From: Alphaproteobacteria bacterium
Lineage (GTDB): Bacteria; Pseudomonadota; Alphaproteobacteria; Rickettsiales; Rickettsiaceae
Direction of reading: 5' to 3'
Assembly: GCA_030430995.1 (NCBI GenBank)
Contig: JAUIKA010000036.1
Location: 1-9,246 of the forward strand
Length of the DNA stretch: 9,246 bases
Of the stretch, positions 7,164 through 9,246 are shown one piece after another. A program made the position numbers and the translations under genes. Every line of letters starts with the position of its first letter. The stretch's first letter is position 1. The notes beneath the pieces are model-generated. The model was not told the origin of the DNA. It did not search any database and saw only the letters and a program-made list of their open reading frames with translations.

Positions 7164-7217
7164 ATTCCAATATAGAGCATAGTTGCTTGTTTTATATGTA
7201 CTATTTATAGATTTAAA

Positions 7218-7541
7218 TTACTGATTTAAAACAACCAAATGTCCTTTTCCTTTTTTAGATGACAGGTCTATATCTGCCACACATCTGACTTTGTTGTAAT
7301 TCAGCTCACATGTACCTGCAATTTTTATTTTTCCCTTACCGCTATTAAAATCTGCTTTTGAGATATCTATCAAATCCTTTTCTATATTAATTCCCAATTC
7401 AGTCCCTCCTCTAGTTTTAGTAAATGTAATAAATACAAACCCATCATCAATACGGGATTTTATCTCTTCTAAGCTTTTTGTTCTAGATTCAAATTCAACA
7501 TCATGACTACCTTCTGAGAGTCGTTTTACTAGATCATCCAT
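7218..7541 (-). CDS. Small conserved-looking protein of unknown function
   Basis: A soluble 107-residue protein with no signal peptide or membrane segment. The frame is intact in a neighbourhood of broken genes, which suggests it is used. It divides into a charged helical N-terminus (1-30), a motif FVFITFTKTRGGTELGINIE (35-54), a central ADFNSGKGKIKIAGTCELNY (63-82), and an alternating hydrophobic C-terminus with VRCVADIDLSSKKGKGHLVV (85-104). The pattern suggests beta-rich strands joined by Gly turns. I have the impression of similar small proteins near secondary-metabolite genes but cannot name a family. It precedes the racemase remnant on the same strand and diverges from the dehydratase gene. 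A TATAAT hexamer (7584-7579, minus strand) is a possible -10, without a good -35. Confidence 0.75.
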   Translation of the reverse strand: MDDLVKRLSEGSHDVEFESRTKSLEEIKSRIDDGFVFITFTKTRGGTELGINIEKDLIDISKADFNSGKGKIKIAGTCELNYNKVRCVADIDLSSKKGKGHLVVLNQ

Positions 7542-7633
7542 ATCTAAATTACCATTAATAATATATAGTTTTAATACTATTATATTTTAGATACTAAAAC
7601 AAATGTTTTATTATGTGACTATCAAGAATAATT

Positions 7634-7660
7634 TTGCTAGACTTAATTATTATTTATAAT
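7634..7660 (+). promoter_or_regulatory. Candidate sigma70-type promoter for dehydratase/transporter pair
   Basis: TTGCTA (7634-7639) and a perfect TATAAT (7655-7660) with a 15-base spacer, shorter than the ideal 17. Transcription would begin near 7667, at or just before the ATG at 7668, so the message would be nearly leaderless. This agrees with the absence of a Shine-Dalgarno sequence before that ATG. AT-rich DNA yields such hexamers by chance. Confidence 0.3.
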
Positions 7661-7667
7661 TTTTAAC

Positions 7668-8009
7668 ATGGATGTAAAGGACAAAAAATGTATAGCATGC
7701 AGTGTAGGCACTCCTGTTTTGCAAGATAGAGAGGCTCAGATTTTATTAGAAAAATTACACAAAGATTGGAGTTTTAATACAAAAAACCATATAGAGAAGA
7801 AATTTACATTCGCTGATTTCATACACTCTTTGAGTTTTGCAAATAAAATTGGAGATTTAGCAGCAGAAGAAGAAAGGTATCATCCTTCTATATTAGTACA
7901 GTGGGGTGAGTGTGTGGTAGAAATATGGACTCATAAGATAAATGGATTATCAGAAAGTGATTTCTACCTTGCAGCAAAAATTGATGATTTATGGAGCAAG
8001 ACAAATTAA
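7668..8009 (+). CDS. phhB: Pterin-4a-carbinolamine dehydratase
   Basis: A 113-residue cytosolic enzyme that dehydrates 4a-hydroxytetrahydropterin to quinonoid dihydropterin, recycling the cofactor of aromatic amino-acid hydroxylases. The family signature E-x3-H-P-x5-W-x9-H-x8-D is fully present: E68, H72, P73, W79, H89, D98, within EERYHPSILVQW and TWxxHKINGLSESDF-like sequence ending AAKID. The N-terminal KKCIACSVGTPVL is also typical, supporting the chosen start. No pterin-dependent hydroxylase is visible here; the CmlA-like enzyme uses a diiron centre, not pterin, so a direct link is unlikely. The 3' end overlaps the transporter gene by 19 bases, implying co-transcription and translational coupling. 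No ribosome site is seen ahead of the ATG. Confidence 0.93.
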   Translation: MDVKDKKCIACSVGTPVLQDREAQILLEKLHKDWSFNTKNHIEKKFTFADFIHSLSFANKIGDLAAEEERYHPSILVQWGECVVEIWTHKINGLSESDFYLAAKIDDLWSKTN

Positions 8010-8689
8010 AAATATACTTATTCCTAGGATGTATATTTTGTACAGTGGTAGTTACTGGGAATCTTATATTTCAAAAATTTATTGCAATAACGCTTCCGTT
8101 ATACGGCGTAATAGAGATTTCAGTCGGTATATTGCTTTATCCGATAACTTTCTTAATTTCAGACCTTATAACAGAGTTTTTTGGTAGTAGACTTGCGAGC
8201 TATATAGTTAGGGTTACAGCGATTACAAGTTTAGTGATAATAGCGCTCATATACATCGCTATTAATGTAAATGCCACATCTTGGTCTCCAGTGACTAATA
8301 AAGAATTCTCCCATGTGTTTAATATATACGGAATAGGCACAGTGGCTTCTATTATAGCTAATTGGATAGCTCAATCTTGCGATATAGCAATTTATAGCTT
8401 TCTTAAGACTCTCACAAGAAACAAACATTTGTGGCTCCGGAATAACGTAAGCACTATTATTGCTCAGATAGCAGATACTATATCTGTGCTCACTATATTA
8501 TGTTTTTATAATATATTACCATGGGAGCAATTTTTAAATGTGATGTATAGTAGTATTATATTCAAAACTGTAGCGGCTCTTATAGATACTCCATTTTGCT
8601 ATCTATTCTATTTTTTGATAAAGAAATATTTTACTTGTAATCGCTTACTATGCCATGATAGTAAAAGTACTTGTAATATAATAAATTGA
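7991..8689 (+). CDS. yhhQ: YhhQ-type queuosine precursor transporter (VUT family)
   Basis: A 232-residue integral membrane protein with about six hydrophobic segments (roughly 8-30, 36-60, 69-92, 112-136, 154-176, 184-211). Members of the YhhQ/DUF165 family import queuosine precursors (preQ0 or preQ1) for tRNA modification, which suits a symbiont without the full biosynthetic route. Diagnostic stretches are SDLITEFFG (57-65) in the second helix region, LWLRNNVSTIIAQIADT (147-163), and KTVAALIDTPF (192-202). Length is normal and the frame intact. The start lies inside the dehydratase gene, with the AGC/GGAGCA context of that gene but no strong ribosome site, so expression probably depends on coupling. 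The Cys-rich tail beyond 215 is lineage-specific. Its substrate is inferred from the family. Confidence 0.88.
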   Translation: MEQDKLKIYLFLGCIFCTVVVTGNLIFQKFIAITLPLYGVIEISVGILLYPITFLISDLITEFFGSRLASYIVRVTAITSLVIIALIYIAINVNATSWSPVTNKEFSHVFNIYGIGTVASIIANWIAQSCDIAIYSFLKTLTRNKHLWLRNNVSTIIAQIADTISVLTILCFYNILPWEQFLNVMYSSIIFKTVAALIDTPFCYLFYFLIKKYFTCNRLLCHDSKSTCNIIN

Positions 8690-8723
8690 TATTTATACTG
8701 ATAATTATACACTAATATTAATT

Positions 8724-8728
8724 GGAGG
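8724..8728 (+). promoter_or_regulatory. Strong ribosome binding site of the MbtH gene
   Basis: GGAGG ten bases before the ATG at 8739 (ATTGGAGGTACTG context). It is by far the best Shine-Dalgarno sequence of the intact genes here. It confirms the start and indicates independent, efficient translation of the MbtH protein. Confidence 0.8.
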
Positions 8729-8738
8729 TACTGAAATT

Positions 8739-8984
8739 ATGGATACTAAAATTGAGGGCAATACAAGTCAAAGTCAGGAAGAATTTGTAGAAAAATACTT
8801 TGTTGTAAAAAATGAAGAAGAGCAATTCTCTATCTGGCCTAGCTATAAAGATATGGCCCCTGGATGGCAAGCTATAGGAGATGAACGTACGAAGGAGGAG
8901 TGCCTTGAATATATCAATGAGGTATGGACTGATATGCGTCCTCTTAGCTTAAGAAAAAAAATGGAGTCTGATCAAGGCTCTTAG
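8739..8984 (+). CDS. MbtH-like protein (NRPS adenylation-domain partner)
   Basis: An 81-residue cytosolic protein of the MbtH family, small chaperone-like partners that bind and activate NRPS adenylation domains. The signature NxEExxSxWPx6PxGWxx...ECLxYIxxVWTDMRPLSLR is present. Key residues include N25, E26, S31, the three conserved tryptophans W33, W43 and W63, P34, P41, G42, C55, and the DMRPLSLR block at 65-72. About 18 residues at the N-terminus (MDTKIEGNTSQSQEEF) precede the domain, slightly longer than usual. Its presence implies an NRPS in this genome, though none lies in the window. It is 49 bases after the transporter gene and 11 bases before the exporter fragment, so it probably begins an operon with the latter. 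Confidence 0.95.
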   Translation: MDTKIEGNTSQSQEEFVEKYFVVKNEEEQFSIWPSYKDMAPGWQAIGDERTKEECLEYINEVWTDMRPLSLRKKMESDQGS

Positions 8985-8995
8985 AATGCCTAACT

Positions 8996-9229
8996 ATGAT
9001 CAAACGACCTACTAGCATTATTATCAGGCTTCTATCTCTGATTTTTGCATTGGATAAAATAATGAGATTACGTTTTATGACAAGTATTGCGCTTATAGTT
9101 CTGGGTTTAATGTTTGCGGCTTTGTTTCCATGGCAATTAAAATATTTAGTAGATAGTTTGTTAAATAAAATTGGTGTCGGTTCATTTACTTGGTTACTGA
9201 TATTATATGGCTTGGAACCGTCAAGTTAA
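8996..9229 (+). pseudogene. ABC exporter membrane-domain N-terminus, stops early
   Basis: The ORF has 77 codons before a TAA at 9227-9229. It resembles the beginning of an ABC-type half-transporter (type-IV/Atm1-like exporter): LRFMTSIALIVLGLMFAALF forms the first membrane helix (about 25-45), WQLKYLVDSLLN is the conserved stretch after it, and SFTWLLILYGL begins the second helix. An intact member would continue with four or more helices and an ATP-binding domain of about 500 further residues. The same frame after the stop reads FRSVK, which could continue the homology, hinting at a nonsense mutation, but only 17 bases remain. The gene may have exported the product of an NRPS pathway; it follows MbtH by 11 bases without a clear ribosome site. 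Window truncation limits certainty. Confidence 0.6.
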
Positions 9230-9232
9230 TTT

Positions 9233-9246
9233 AGGAGTGTAAAAAT
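9233..9246 (+). promoter_or_regulatory. Possible ribosome site of a gene starting at the window edge
   Basis: AGGAG (9233-9237) is followed by seven bases and then AT as the last two bases of the window. If the next base is G, an ATG would sit at ideal spacing. It may be a re-initiation site for the exporter behind the premature stop, or a separate gene. Confidence 0.3.

Noticed and set aside
7942..8187. Plus-strand 81-codon open frame across the dehydratase/transporter junction
   Set aside because: Out-of-frame shadow of two real genes; no homology.
8231..8428. Minus-strand 65-codon open frame
   Set aside because: Antisense to membrane helices of the queuosine-precursor transporter.
1..9246. 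tRNA or rRNA genes, CRISPR arrays, riboswitches
   Set aside because: Scanning by eye gave no cloverleaf-like segment, no regularly spaced repeats and no recognisable aptamer core.

Overview
This is a strongly AT-rich stretch of bacterial DNA. It has decayed insertion sequences, several frameshifted genes and long non-coding spacers, which is the look of a host-associated bacterium undergoing genome erosion. Two remnants point, as inference only, to an alphaproteobacterial intracellular lineage such as Rickettsiales: an HU-like gene whose C-terminal part resembles rickettsial HU, and a TPR/LuxR-type regulator. The canonical GGAGG ribosome site in front of the MbtH gene argues against Bacteroidetes.

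Left part (1-5208), almost all on the minus strand. An IS6-type transposase cut by the window edge is followed by a CmlA-type diiron beta-hydroxylase and an arginine:glycine-type amidinotransferase, 43 bases apart and probably co-transcribed. Next comes a graveyard of two insertion sequences (an IS3-family orfA fragment with a recognisable terminal repeat, and an IS5-family transposase with a nonsense codon, a frameshift and an internal deletion). After that lies an Sfp-type phosphopantetheinyl transferase.

Middle (5209-7163). This is mostly broken genes: an HU-family gene with one frameshift, a plus-strand TPR/LuxR regulator remnant, an unidentified degraded patch, and an aspartate/glutamate-racemase-family gene with two compensating frameshifts, both in homopolymer tracts.

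Right part (7218-9246). A small minus-strand conserved-looking protein of unknown function diverges from a plus-strand series: pterin-4a-carbinolamine dehydratase overlapping a YhhQ-type queuosine-precursor transporter, then an MbtH-like protein and the first 77 codons of an ABC exporter-like membrane protein that stops early.

The beta-hydroxylase (which in its family acts on amino acids tethered to an NRPS), amidinotransferase, phosphopantetheinyl transferase, MbtH protein, amino-acid racemase and ABC exporter are the accessory toolkit of a nonribosomal peptide pathway. No NRPS module lies in this window, so the synthetase would have to be beyond an edge, elsewhere in the genome, or lost. 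A guanidino-bearing, beta-hydroxylated peptide or amino acid is the reasonable but unproven reading. The dehydratase and queuosine transporter look like ordinary genes caught between pieces of that pathway.
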